Program-made: the position numbers and the translations under genes
NCBI RefSeq assembly: GCF_001620055.1
Contig: NZ_LQGY01000006.1
Span: forward strand, 1-51,498
DNA length: 51,498 nt
Reading direction: 5' to 3'
DNA from: Agromyces sp. NDB4Y10
Lineage (GTDB): Bacteria; Actinomycetota; Actinomycetes; Actinomycetales; Microbacteriaceae
Shown here: piece by piece, positions 1 to 7,937 of the stretch
Numbering within the stretch: position 1 is the first letter of the stretch
Layout: each line of letters starts with the position of its first letter
Notes under the pieces: model-generated
Seen by the model: the letters and a program-made list of their open reading frames with translations, nothing else
Databases searched by the model: none
What the model was told of the DNA's origin: nothing

Positions 1-326
1 TCGGCGCCGTCGGGCACGGGCGCGCCCGTCATGATCCGCACGGCGGTGCCCGCCGCGAGCGCCGCCGGCGCGCCGGGGGCCGCGGCGACCTCGCCGGAGA
101 CGGGGAGGACCACGGGCGCGGCGGCGACGTCGGCCGCGCGCACCGCGAACCCGTCCATCTGCGAGTTCCGGAACGGCGGCAGGTCGAGCGGCGACTCCAC
201 GGGCGAGGCCGTGATCCGCCCCAGCGCGTCGGCGAGCGCCACGACCTCCGAGGGGCGCGCGCCGAGGGGCGCGAGCAGCGACCGCACGAAGCGGGCGTGC
301 TCCTCGACCGGCATCCGCTCGCCCAT
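1..326 (-). CDS. moeA: Molybdopterin molybdotransferase MoeA, N-terminal part (runs off the left edge)
   Basis: MoeA inserts molybdate into adenylylated molybdopterin, the last step of molybdenum-cofactor synthesis in the cytoplasm. Only the first 108 residues are in the window. They contain the family signature 'PPFRNSQMDGFAVR' at about residues 47-60 and the downstream 'RIMTGAPVPDGA' segment typical of the MoeA substrate loop. The ATG shares one base with the stop codon of moeZ (TGATG), so the two genes are translationally coupled and form one leftward operon. The identification rests on these two motifs. The C-terminal half lies outside the window. Confidence 0.9.
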   Translation of the reverse strand, partial: MGERMPVEEHARFVRSLLAPLGARPSEVVALADALGRITASPVESPLDLPPFRNSQMDGFAVRAADVAAAPVVLPVSGEVAAAPGAPAALAAGTAVRIMTGAPVPDGA

Positions 327-1456
327 CAGTACCGCACCACGCCCTCGTCGACGGTGCGCGACCAGGCGTCGATGCCGCCCGTGAGGTTGCGGACGTCGGC
401 GAAGCCCGCGCCCGCGAGCATGCGGGCGGCGTACTCCGATCGCACCCCGAGATGGCAGTACACGACGACGGATGCCGCGGGGTCGAGCTCGCCGAGCCGA
501 TCGCCGAGCTCGCCCAGCGGGATGAGCACCGACCCGTCGATGGCGGCGATCTCGACCTCCCACGGCTCGCGGACGTCGAGGAGCACGGGCGCCGCGCCGT
601 CGGCGAGCTCCGCAGCGAGGGATCGGGCATCGACATCGGCCGTCGCGGGCCTCGGGCGAGGCGCGTCCGTTCCTCCGCGACCGACGGCGCCCGGGGCGGG
701 GCCTGGGGCGCTGCCGTGGGAGGCGGCGGCTGCGGCATCGCGGCGATACGCGATCTCCCGGGTGCGGCCCGAGAGCGCGTCGTAGACCGCGACCCGTCCG
801 AGGAGCGGCTCGCCGATGCCCGTCAGCACCTTGAGCGCCTCGGTCGCCATGAGGCCCCCGGTGACGGTGCACACCGACGGGAGGATGCCGTCCACCTCGC
901 AGCTCAGCCCGGCGTCGGCCGGGGGCTCGGGGAAGAGGTCGCGGTACGAGACGCCGCGCGCGTCCCAGCACACGCCGACCTGCCCGCCGAACCGGGCCGC
1001 CGAACCCCACACGAACGGGATGCCGGCGCGGGCCGCCGCGGCGTCGGCGACGTAGCGGGTGCCGAGGTCGTCGGTGCCGTCGATCACGAGGTCCGCACCC
1101 GCGAGCAGTTCGTCGGCGCGCTCGTCGTCGAACCGGTGCGGCACGGCGACGACCTCCGTGTCGGGCGAGAGCGCCGCCGCGGCATCCGCCGCCGAGTCGA
1201 CCTTGGGCCGCCCGACGTCGGCCGGTTCGTGCAGGAGCTGCCGGTGCAGGTTGGTCTCATCGACGCGGTCGTCGTCGACGATCGTGAGGCGACCCACGCC
1301 GGTCGCGACGAGTATGGGCACGACCGCGCTGCCGAGGCCGCCGGCGCCGAGCACGACCACGTGCGACTCGGCCAGGCGCTGCTGCCCGGCCGCGCCGAAC
1401 CCGGGGAGGACGCGCTGCCGGGCGTACCGCGGCGAGGTGGGATCGAGTGGCGGCAT
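326..1456 (-). CDS. moeZ: ThiF/MoeB-type adenylyltransferase fused to a rhodanese domain (MoeZ-like)
   Basis: 376 residues. The N-terminal ThiF/E1-like domain has the nucleotide-binding 'GAGGLGSAV' near residue 36, 'DDDRVDETNLHRQ' and 'DGTDDLGTRY'. The C-terminal rhodanese domain (about 285-376) has the loop 'VVYCHLGVRS' with the sulfur-carrying Cys. Such fusions adenylylate and sulfurate small ubiquitin-like carriers (MoaD, ThiS, CysO). The two CxxC zinc pairs of E. coli MoeB are not visible: the first position reads 'SYRDLF'. I believe this is common in actinobacterial relatives, but it should be checked. The ATG at 1456 was chosen over upstream codons because homology begins with 'PPLDPTSPRYARQ' and a GAGAAT hexamer lies exactly six bases upstream, fitting a leaderless start. 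Confidence 0.9.
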   Translation of the reverse strand: MPPLDPTSPRYARQRVLPGFGAAGQQRLAESHVVVLGAGGLGSAVVPILVATGVGRLTIVDDDRVDETNLHRQLLHEPADVGRPKVDSAADAAAALSPDTEVVAVPHRFDDERADELLAGADLVIDGTDDLGTRYVADAAAARAGIPFVWGSAARFGGQVGVCWDARGVSYRDLFPEPPADAGLSCEVDGILPSVCTVTGGLMATEALKVLTGIGEPLLGRVAVYDALSGRTREIAYRRDAAAAASHGSAPGPAPGAVGRGGTDAPRPRPATADVDARSLAAELADGAAPVLLDVREPWEVEIAAIDGSVLIPLGELGDRLGELDPAASVVVYCHLGVRSEYAARMLAGAGFADVRNLTGGIDAWSRTVDEGVVRY

Positions 1457-1584
1457 GCGTCGATTCTCGCAGCCCGCGGACCACCCCGGACCGGAACGGA
1501 ACTTGTCAACCCGTCCGTCTTGAGGCGCTCTCACAGGCTGGATTCCGGAAGAATAGTGGCAATGCGACCACGAGGGGGCCGCCG

Positions 1585-2295
1585 ATGAGCCGGACGGAAG
1601 ACGGATCACCGAAGCGCCACGCCGGCTTCGGGGACCTCGTCCGGGCCGCGCTGCCCCGCCGGCCCCGCTTCATGCGCGGGCCCAGGATCGCCGATCCGCT
1701 GCGAGCTCCGGTGATCCGGACCGAACGACTCCTGCTGCGCCCGCACCGGCTCGCCGACGCGCCCACGTGGTATGCGTGGCAGTCCGATCCGGCCGTGATC
1801 GAGCATCTCTCATGGCCGCTGCGCACGCGCGCCGAGTCGTACCTGCACCTCATGCACCGCACGCGCCACACCCGGCTCGAGCAGCTCAACGACTTCCTCG
1901 CGCTCGGCGTCGAGTACGACGGGCGCCTCGTGGGCGACGTGTCGCTGCACCTGCGCTCGCTCGAACCCGAGACGCGACGGCTCGAGATCGGCTGGCTCGT
2001 CGGCCCCGAATGGCAGGGCCGCGGGTTCGCCCGCGAGGCCGCCGAGGGGATGCTCGGGCTCGCGTTCGACCGCATGCACGCCGCGACCGTCGTCGCCATC
2101 ATGACGATGGGCAACGAGGCCTCGCACCTGCTCGCCGTGCGACTCGGTTTCGAGGAGGCCGGCGAGACCGACGGCGACCGCGTGACGGTGCTCACCGCCG
2201 AGCGGTACCGCGCGATGCGCGGCGACCGGGCGGCCGGCGACCCCGCGACGGGCGAGGCCGCGACCGGCGACGAGACGATCCCTCCGGCCGCCTGA
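1585..2295 (+). CDS. GNAT family N-acetyltransferase (RimJ/RimL-like)
   Basis: 236 residues. An N-terminal segment of about 45 residues precedes a GNAT fold that starts at 'VIRTERLLLRPHRLADA'. The acetyl-CoA loop is 'GWLVGPEWQGRGFAREA' (about residues 134-150). The pattern is that of RimJ/RimL-type acetyltransferases that acetylate protein N-termini or small amines; the substrate cannot be read from sequence. The ATG at 1585 follows a purine-rich GAGGGGG. The last 20 residues are a low-complexity Asp/Ala/Gly/Thr tail made of short 'GDxATGEA' repeats. The gene is divergent from moeZ and convergent with sixA, whose stop is 1 bp away. Confidence 0.85.
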   Translation: MSRTEDGSPKRHAGFGDLVRAALPRRPRFMRGPRIADPLRAPVIRTERLLLRPHRLADAPTWYAWQSDPAVIEHLSWPLRTRAESYLHLMHRTRHTRLEQLNDFLALGVEYDGRLVGDVSLHLRSLEPETRRLEIGWLVGPEWQGRGFAREAAEGMLGLAFDRMHAATVVAIMTMGNEASHLLAVRLGFEEAGETDGDRVTVLTAERYRAMRGDRAAGDPATGEAATGDETIPPAA

Positions 2296-2296
2296 G

Positions 2297-2779
2297 TCAG
2301 CGCGGGGTGTCGAAGCGGATCTCGACCGGATCGGCGTCGGCGAGCTCGGCCCACGACCGGGCGGAGAACTTGAACTCCGCCACGGCGCACGTCGGCATGT
2401 GCTCGATCTCGGCCGAGAGCCGGAACGCCAGGTCCGACAGGCCCGGGTCGTGCGCCACCACGAGCGCCGTCGAGAGCCCGTCGTCGAGTTCCGCCACGAT
2501 GTCGAGGATCGTCTCTGGCGACGAGCCGTAGAGCCGCTCGTCGAGGACGACCGCGGCCGGGTCGACGGCGAGCGCGGTCGCGAGCGCCTCGGCGGTGGTG
2601 CGCGCCCGCACGGCCGTGCTGGAGAGGATCGTGTCGGGGCTGGTGCCGCGCTCCCTCAGCCGTCGGCCCATCTCGGGAGCGTCGCGCCGGCCGCGGTCGT
2701 TGAGCGGCCGGTCGTGGTCGGCGAGCGTCGGATCGGCCCACGCGGACTTCGCGTGACGGACGAGCACGAGGGTCTTCAT
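2297..2779 (-). CDS. sixA: SixA-type phosphohistidine phosphatase (histidine phosphatase superfamily)
   Basis: 160 residues with the RHG-like motif 'LVLVRHAKSAW' at the N-terminus (catalytic His), 'SSTAVRARTTAEAL' and the second catalytic His in 'LVVAHDPGLSDLA'. Members dephosphorylate phosphohistidine on signalling or PTS proteins, or small phosphoesters. The ATG overlaps the stop codon of the ureohydrolase gene by four bases (ATGA), so the two are co-transcribed. A CAGACT hexamer six bases before the ATG could give an additional leaderless transcript. The symbol reflects family membership, not proven function. Confidence 0.85.
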   Translation of the reverse strand: MKTLVLVRHAKSAWADPTLADHDRPLNDRGRRDAPEMGRRLRERGTSPDTILSSTAVRARTTAEALATALAVDPAAVVLDERLYGSSPETILDIVAELDDGLSTALVVAHDPGLSDLAFRLSAEIEHMPTCAVAEFKFSARSWAELADADPVEIRFDTPR

Positions 2780-3753
2780 GCGCCGAGTCTGCCACCGCTC
2801 GCCCGGCCCGCGAGACCCGCGGCGAACTCGAGCACGCAGAGCGCGGCCAGGCGCACGGTCCGGCCGTCCGCGGCATCCGTGGTCGCGTCGATCTCGACGA
2901 GGTCGGCGCTGCGCACCCGTCGGTCGAGCCCCGCCGCACGCGCGAGCGCCCGCAGCTCCCACGCCTGCAGGCCGCCCGGGACCGACGCCGGGCAGGCCGG
3001 CGCGACCGCGCGGTCGCAGACGTCGACGTCGATGTCGAGGTGGACCGGGCCGCCGCCCGCCCCGGCGATCTCGAGCGCCTCGGCCATGACGAGCGACGGG
3101 TGCGCGCGGTGGTGCAGTTCATCGCGGTGCACGACCGTGATGCCGAGCTCCTCGGCCCGTCGTCCGTACGCGGCGGAGTTCGCGAAGTCCTGGATGCCGA
3201 TCTGGACGATCCGGCTCGGATCGAGGCCGGCCTCGATGAGCCGGCGCACGGGCGAGCCGTTCGAGATGCCGTCCCGGAGGTCGTGGTGGGCATCGATCGT
3301 GACGAGGCCGGCCGTGGCGAGGTCGGAACCCCAAGCGCCGAGCGCGGTGGCGACCGTGACCGAGTTGTCGCCGCCCAGCGCCATGAGCGCGTCGGACCGG
3401 CCGAGCACCTGCGCCACGCGGGCGCGGGTGACGGCCTCGCCGGCCTCGCCGTCGGGATCGGCCACGTCACCGGCGTCGACGAGGCGCAGGTCGCCCAGGT
3501 CGACGCTGCCGGCGGGACGGTCGGAGCCGAGGTCGCGCGATCGGTCCGCCGCGAGGGCCGGACTGTAGCGACGCAGCGCCGCACGGATCGCGGCGGGGGT
3601 GGCATGCGCGGCCGTCGGCGAGAGCGAGGTCCGGAAGGCGGGGACGCCGAGCACCGCGAGGTCGGCGTGCTCGTCGGCGGCCATCGCGTCGAAGTCGGGC
3701 CAGTCGCCCGCGCGCGGCCAGAGCGGATCGTGCGACAGCGCCGTCTCGGTCAT
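2776..3753 (-). CDS. Ureohydrolase (arginase/agmatinase/formimidoylglutamase) family protein
   Basis: 325 residues from the ATG at 3753, which has TACCGT seven bases upstream. Binuclear-manganese motifs are visible: 'LGGDNSVT', 'TIDAHHDLRDG' and 'DVDVCDRAVAPACPASVPGG'. Ureohydrolases hydrolyse guanidino or formimino groups (arginine, agmatine, formimidoylglutamate). The 'DAHHDLRDGISNGSP' stretch recalls HutG-like actinobacterial proteins, but no hut genes are nearby, so the substrate is open. The first metal motif reads GGDN instead of the usual GGDH, replacing a canonical metal-ligand His by Asn. The gene is the first of a two-gene operon with sixA. Confidence 0.8.
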   Translation of the reverse strand: MTETALSHDPLWPRAGDWPDFDAMAADEHADLAVLGVPAFRTSLSPTAAHATPAAIRAALRRYSPALAADRSRDLGSDRPAGSVDLGDLRLVDAGDVADPDGEAGEAVTRARVAQVLGRSDALMALGGDNSVTVATALGAWGSDLATAGLVTIDAHHDLRDGISNGSPVRRLIEAGLDPSRIVQIGIQDFANSAAYGRRAEELGITVVHRDELHHRAHPSLVMAEALEIAGAGGGPVHLDIDVDVCDRAVAPACPASVPGGLQAWELRALARAAGLDRRVRSADLVEIDATTDAADGRTVRLAALCVLEFAAGLAGRASGGRLGA

Positions 3754-3851
3754 GGCCTCGACGGTAGCAACGCGGGAGCCCGCGTCGTCCGCCACGCGAG
3801 GGCCGATGTCCGCGATCCCGGACGGTCGGGAATGCCCGCGCGTCGGAAACG

Positions 3852-3880
3852 TTGTGGTTGATACCCCCTAGGGGTATAGT
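3852..3880 (+). promoter_or_regulatory. Copper-responsive promoter with CsoR-type operator
   Basis: A 7-3-7 palindrome ATACCCC-CTA-GGGGTAT occupies 3861-3877, the classic shape of actinobacterial CsoR operators. A -35-like TTGTGG (3852-3857) and a -10-like TATAGT (3875-3880) flank it with a 17-base spacer, so a bound repressor would cover the promoter. The copper ATPase start codon is 26 bases downstream. No csoR gene is in the window, so the regulator must be encoded elsewhere. Confidence 0.8.
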
Positions 3881-3905
3881 TCCTCGCAGAACAGGGAAGG
3901 CCATC

Positions 3906-6080
3906 ATGGACACGCACCCCGAGACCCCCGCACACGACCGTCACGGCGGCGTCGACGCCGCCGCACTGCGCGACGACCACGAGAGCCACGCCGGTCACGA
4001 CTCGCACGCCGGCCACGATCCGCAGGGGGACCACGACGCGCACGCCGGCCACGATCCTCACGCCGGTCACGGCTCGCACGCCGGGCACGCAGGGCACGGC
4101 GACCACGTCGGCCAGTTCCGCCGACTGTTCTGGATCATGCTCGTCATCGCCGTCCCGACCATCGCCTTCTCAGGCATGTTCGCCGACCTCCTCGGCTACG
4201 AGCTGCCCGACACCCCCATCGTCATGTGGATCCCCCCGGTGCTCGGCACGGTCCTGTACTTCTGGGGCGGCTCGCCGTTCCTCACGGGAGCATGGTCGGA
4301 GCTGAGGGCCCGCAAGCCCGGCATGATGCTCCTCATCGGCCTGGCCATCACGGTCGCGTACGTCGCCTCCCTCGGCGCGAGCCTCGGGTTCTTCCCCCAC
4401 CACCTCGACTTCTGGTGGGAGCTGGCACTGCTCATCGTGATCATGCTGCTCGGCCATTGGATCGAGATGCGGTCGCTCGCCGCGACCTCGTCGGCGCTCG
4501 ACGCGCTCGCGGCCCTGCTGCCCGACGAGGCCGAGCGAGTCACCGACGCGGGCATCGAAACCGTCTCCCCCGCCGAGCTCCGGCTCGGCGACGTGGTCAT
4601 CGTCCGGCCCGGTGGCCGCGTCCCCGCCGACGGCGACATCGTCGACGGCACGGCGGCGATGGACGAGTCGATGATCACCGGCGAGTCGCGCACCGTGAGT
4701 CGGGGGCCCGGCGAACGCGTCGTGGCCGGTACGGTCGCGACCGACACCGCCATCCGCGTGCGGGTCGCGGCCGTCGGCGACGACACGGCGCTCGCCGGCA
4801 TCCAGCGGCTCGTCGCCGAGGCGCAGGCCTCCAGCTCGCGCGCCCAGCGCCTCGCCGACCGCGCGGCGGGATGGCTGTTCTGGTTCGCGCTCGTCGCGGC
4901 GGCGATCACCGCGGTGGCGTGGGCGCTCGTCGGACTGCCCGACGAGGGCGTCATCCACACCGTGACCGTGCTCGTGATCGCCTGCCCCCACGCGCTCGGG
5001 CTCGCCATCCCGCTCGTCGTGCAGATCGCGACCGAGCGCGCGGCCCGCGGCGGGGTCCTCGTGACCGACCGGCTCGCGCTCGAGACGATGCGCACCGTCG
5101 ACGCCGTGCTCTTCGACAAGACCGGCACGCTGACCCGCGGCGAGCCCGCGGTGACGGATGCCGCGGCCGCCCCCGGCCACGACCTCGACGAGGTGCTCGC
5201 GCTCGCGGCCTCCGCGGAGCACGACTCGGAGCACCCGCTCGCGAAGGCCGTCGTGGCCGACGCCGAGCACCGTGGACTGCGGCTTCGCGCGGCATCCGGC
5301 TTCGCGGCGTCGGCCGCCGTGGGCGTGACGGCGCGCGTCGACGGCCGCGAGGTGCACGTGGGCGGTCCCGGACTGCTCGCCCGCGAGGGCCTGCAGGCGC
5401 TCCCCGAGTCGGCCACGTGGGCCGAGCGCGGGTCGACCGTGCTGCACGTGGTCGTCGACGGCGAGGTGGCGGGCGCCCTCGCCCTGGCCGACGAGGTGCG
5501 TCCCGAGTCGCGCGAGGCCGTCGACGCGCTGCACGCGCTGGGCATCCAGGTCGTGATGATCACGGGCGACGCCGAGCCCGTCGCGCGCACCGTCGCCGCC
5601 GACCTCGGCATCGACCGGGTGTTCGCGGGCGTGCGCCCCGAGGACAAGGCCGCGAAGGTGCAGGAGCTGCAGCGGGAGGGCCTGTCGGTCGCGATGGTCG
5701 GCGACGGCGTCAACGACGCTCCCGCCCTCGCGCAGGCCGACGTCGGCATCGCGATCGGGGCGGGCACGGATGTCGCGATCGCCTCGGCGGGCGTCATCCT
5801 CGCGTCGAGCGACCCGCGTTCGGTGCTGTCGGTGATCGAGCTCTCGCGGGCGTCGTACCGCAAGATGCAGCAGAACCTGTGGTGGGCGGCCGGGTACAAC
5901 CTCGTGTCGGTCCCCCTCGCGGCGGGCGTGCTCGCCCCCATCGGGTTCGTGCTCCCGATGTCGGTGGGAGCGATCCTCATGTCGCTGTCGACGATCATCG
6001 TCGCCGCGAACGCGCAGCTGCTGCGCCGGCTCGACCTGCGCCCCGAGGCGTCGGCTCGAGCGGTGCTCGAGCGCGCCTAG
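3906..6080 (+). CDS. copB: Copper-translocating P1B-type ATPase, CopB subgroup
   Basis: 724 residues. A His-rich N-terminal tail (about 4-68, repeated 'HAGHD') replaces the usual CxxC heavy-metal domains. The actuator has 'ITGES' (T258), the metal-transport motif is CPH (C360, 'IACPHALG'), the phosphorylation motif is 'DKTGT' (D404), and the hinge is 'GDGVNDAPAL' (about D600). Near the end come 'GYNLVSVPLA' and 'MSLSTIIVAANA'. CPH plus MSxST plus a His-rich tail defines the CopB (P1B-3) group, which exports copper, possibly Cu(II) or silver, across the membrane. The ATG at 3906 follows AGGGAAGG and a CsoR-type operator. Together with the DUF305 lipoprotein it probably forms a copper-defence regulon. 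Confidence 0.93.
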   Translation: MDTHPETPAHDRHGGVDAAALRDDHESHAGHDSHAGHDPQGDHDAHAGHDPHAGHGSHAGHAGHGDHVGQFRRLFWIMLVIAVPTIAFSGMFADLLGYELPDTPIVMWIPPVLGTVLYFWGGSPFLTGAWSELRARKPGMMLLIGLAITVAYVASLGASLGFFPHHLDFWWELALLIVIMLLGHWIEMRSLAATSSALDALAALLPDEAERVTDAGIETVSPAELRLGDVVIVRPGGRVPADGDIVDGTAAMDESMITGESRTVSRGPGERVVAGTVATDTAIRVRVAAVGDDTALAGIQRLVAEAQASSSRAQRLADRAAGWLFWFALVAAAITAVAWALVGLPDEGVIHTVTVLVIACPHALGLAIPLVVQIATERAARGGVLVTDRLALETMRTVDAVLFDKTGTLTRGEPAVTDAAAAPGHDLDEVLALAASAEHDSEHPLAKAVVADAEHRGLRLRAASGFAASAAVGVTARVDGREVHVGGPGLLAREGLQALPESATWAERGSTVLHVVVDGEVAGALALADEVRPESREAVDALHALGIQVVMITGDAEPVARTVAADLGIDRVFAGVRPEDKAAKVQELQREGLSVAMVGDGVNDAPALAQADVGIAIGAGTDVAIASAGVILASSDPRSVLSVIELSRASYRKMQQNLWWAAGYNLVSVPLAAGVLAPIGFVLPMSVGAILMSLSTIIVAANAQLLRRLDLRPEASARAVLERA

Positions 6081-6125
6081 CACCGCCGCCTCCCGTCGTC
6101 GGGGGTGCGCCATAGGCTCGACGGC

Positions 6126-6542
6126 GTGGCCACCCTCGACGACGTCCGCCGCATCGCCCGCGCCCTGCCCGGCAGCGAGGAGCGGGCGACGACGGGCGGC
6201 GCCGCCTGGTTCGTGCGGCGTCGTCTCTTCGCGTGGGAATGCCACCCGTGGCCGAGCATCCCCGATGACATGCGCCAGGTCATCGCGTCCGAGCTCGTCG
6301 TCGGCGTCAAGGTGGGCGACCCGGTCGATGCGCTGGCCCTCGTCGAGATGGCGCCCGAGGTGTTCCTGCGCACCACGACCTCGTGGGGCGAGCCCAAGGT
6401 GGCGTTCCGGATGGCGCGGATCGATGCCGACCACCTCGGCGAGCTCGTCACCGAGGCCTGGCGCGTGCAGGCGCCGAAGTACCTGCGACGCGAGTTCGAC
6501 GCCGCCGAGGCGGCACGCGCGGCCGACCTGCCGCGCAGCTGA
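6126..6542 (+). CDS. MmcQ/YjbR family DNA-binding-like protein
   Basis: 138 residues. The start 'ATLDDVRRIARALPGSEE' and the body 'KVAFRMARIDADHLGELVTEAW' match the MmcQ/YjbR fold (CyaY-like), a family of unknown biochemical function. The GTG at 6126 was preferred because TAGGCT lies seven bases upstream, fitting a leaderless transcript; an in-frame ATG at 6105 falls ahead of that hexamer. The stop is 4 bp from the end of the convergent HAD-like gene. Confidence 0.8.
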   Translation: MATLDDVRRIARALPGSEERATTGGAAWFVRRRLFAWECHPWPSIPDDMRQVIASELVVGVKVGDPVDALALVEMAPEVFLRTTTSWGEPKVAFRMARIDADHLGELVTEAWRVQAPKYLRREFDAAEAARAADLPRS

Positions 6543-6546
6543 CGCC

Positions 6547-7071
6547 TCAGCGGGCCGGAGCCGCCGGAACCGCGAGGGCGAGCAGGTCGTTCACCGACGA
6601 GAGCACCGCGTCGTGCGGCGCCGCCTCGAGCTCGTCCCGGCGGGCCGCCCCCGTGAGCACGCCGACGACCCAGCCCGCACCCGCGGCCCGGCCCGCCTCG
6701 AGCACGGGCAAGCCGTCGCCGGCGACGAGCACCTGCCGCACGTCGGACGTACCGGTGAGCTCCATGGCGTGGTGCACGGCGTAGGGTGCGGGCGGCGCCA
6801 CGGCCACCTCGTCGGCGCAGACCACGGCGTCGACGACGCCGAGCCCGTCGGATGCCGCCCCGACCCGCCAGCCCAGCGCGGCCAGGGTCGCCTCGGCCAC
6901 CGAGCGGGTCGCCTCGCACACGAGCGCGATCCGCACACCGCGTCGCCGGAGCTCGAAGAGCGTCGCCTCGACGCCGCGGATCGGCTCGGGGGCGTTCGGG
7001 AAGCCCGCGGCATCCGTCGACCGGCGCCGGATGGCGGCACCCTCGAAGCCGAGGACGGCGAGCGTGATCAC
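6547..7071 (-). CDS. Degenerate HAD-fold (phosphonatase-like) protein lacking catalytic residues
   Basis: 174 residues. Overall layout follows HAD/phosphonatase-like hydrolases, but the catalytic motifs are eroded. Motif I, normally 'DxAGTT', reads 'GFEGAA' (residues 8-13), so the nucleophilic Asp is gone. Motif II reads 'ALVCEATRS' instead of 'ALTTGFxR'. The acidic motif IV reads 'GDGLPVLEAG', losing the second Asp of 'GDTxxD'. Later segments such as 'GAGWVVGVLTGA' are intact and the frame is open, so this is more likely a sensor or scaffold than a pseudogene. The GTG start overlaps the stop of the GntR gene by four bases, so the two proteins are made together and probably act together. Confidence 0.7.
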   Translation of the reverse strand: MITLAVLGFEGAAIRRRSTDAAGFPNAPEPIRGVEATLFELRRRGVRIALVCEATRSVAEATLAALGWRVGAASDGLGVVDAVVCADEVAVAPPAPYAVHHAMELTGTSDVRQVLVAGDGLPVLEAGRAAGAGWVVGVLTGAARRDELEAAPHDAVLSSVNDLLALAVPAAPAR

Positions 7072-7832
7072 CGGCGCCTCCCCTCGACCGGATGGGATCG
7101 ACGCAGCGGCGTGCGCCGGTCGACCTCGTTCTCGATCGTGAAGGTCGCGAGCTCGGGTCGGTACCGGTCGTCCGCGTACGACAGCGGCCGCCGTGCCGTG
7201 TCGAAGGTGATGCGGCGTTCGCGCAGCAGCGGACTGCCCGCGCACACCTCGAGCGCCTCCGCATCCAGCGGGTTGGCGGCGACCGCGTCGATCGTGTGCC
7301 GCGCCCGCCGGAGGTCGACGCCCTTCGCGACGAGGTGCGCGTGCAGCGAACCGCGGTCGGCGTCCATGTCGGCGAGCAGGGCGCCGATGTCGGGGGCGAA
7401 CGACGTGCGCTCGACCATGGTGGGCACGTCGTCGAGCAACCGGACCCGCACCACCTGCACCACCGACGCGCCCTCGTCGAGTCCGAGCACTCCCGCCACC
7501 GCCGAGGGGGCCGGCCTGCGCGCGGCCTCGATGGTGCGCTGACCCGGCGTCCGCCCGATCGATCGCGCCCACTCGGTGAACGACGAGAACGTCGAGAACG
7601 GCTGCGAGGGCACCACGCGGGCCACGACCGGCGCGCGACCGCGACCGCCGACGATGTAGCCCTCCTCGCGGAGCGCGAGCAGCGCCCGGCGGACGGGCCC
7701 GCGCGACGTGCCGAACTCGCGGCACAGCGCCGCCTCGCTCGGCAGCCGCATCCCGGCCGTCCAGGTGCCGCGCCCGATGCGCTCGCGGAGCGCATCGTGC
7801 ACGCGTTCGTGGAGCGGCACCTCGGTCGACAT
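7068..7832 (-). CDS. GntR family transcriptional regulator (HutC/UTRA type)
   Basis: 254 residues. The N-terminal winged helix-turn-helix (about 8-70) contains 'GMRLPSEAALCREFGTSRGPVRRALLAL', cut here to its core 'LPSEAALCREFGTS'. The C-terminal UTRA ligand domain (about 95-245) has 'VVQVVRVRLLDDVPTMVERT' in its usual place. UTRA domains bind small metabolites such as sugars, histidine intermediates or phosphonates. TACGTT lies six bases before the ATG, predicting a leaderless mRNA. It is the first gene of a two-gene operon with the HAD-like protein. GntR/HAD pairs are typical of phosphonate metabolism, but no phosphonate transporter is nearby. Confidence 0.88.
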   Translation of the reverse strand: MSTEVPLHERVHDALRERIGRGTWTAGMRLPSEAALCREFGTSRGPVRRALLALREEGYIVGGRGRAPVVARVVPSQPFSTFSSFTEWARSIGRTPGQRTIEAARRPAPSAVAGVLGLDEGASVVQVVRVRLLDDVPTMVERTSFAPDIGALLADMDADRGSLHAHLVAKGVDLRRARHTIDAVAANPLDAEALEVCAGSPLLRERRITFDTARRPLSYADDRYRPELATFTIENEVDRRTPLRRSHPVEGRRR

Positions 7833-7937
7833 GCATCGAACGTACGGACTCCGCCCGGCCCGTGCGGTGGGCGCGACACGACCGTCCGGTGAAGGTTCGG
7901 TGAACCCGCGGAGACCCGGCGCCGTGGTCGGGTGGCG

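Noticed and set aside
326..1456. Loss of CxxC zinc pairs in the MoeZ-like protein as a sign of inactivity
   Set aside because: The nucleotide site and rhodanese Cys are intact, and I believe the same 'YRDL' form occurs in other actinobacteria, so this is probably a normal subfamily feature.
4170..6434. Minus-strand open frame of over 700 codons opposite the copper ATPase
   Set aside because: No domain, biased composition and full overlap with a well-supported ATPase. It is a shadow.
6547..7071. HAD-like gene as a pseudogene
   Set aside because: The frame is intact, translation is coupled to the GntR gene, and non-catalytic segments are conserved. A pseudo-enzyme explains it better, though decay is not excluded.
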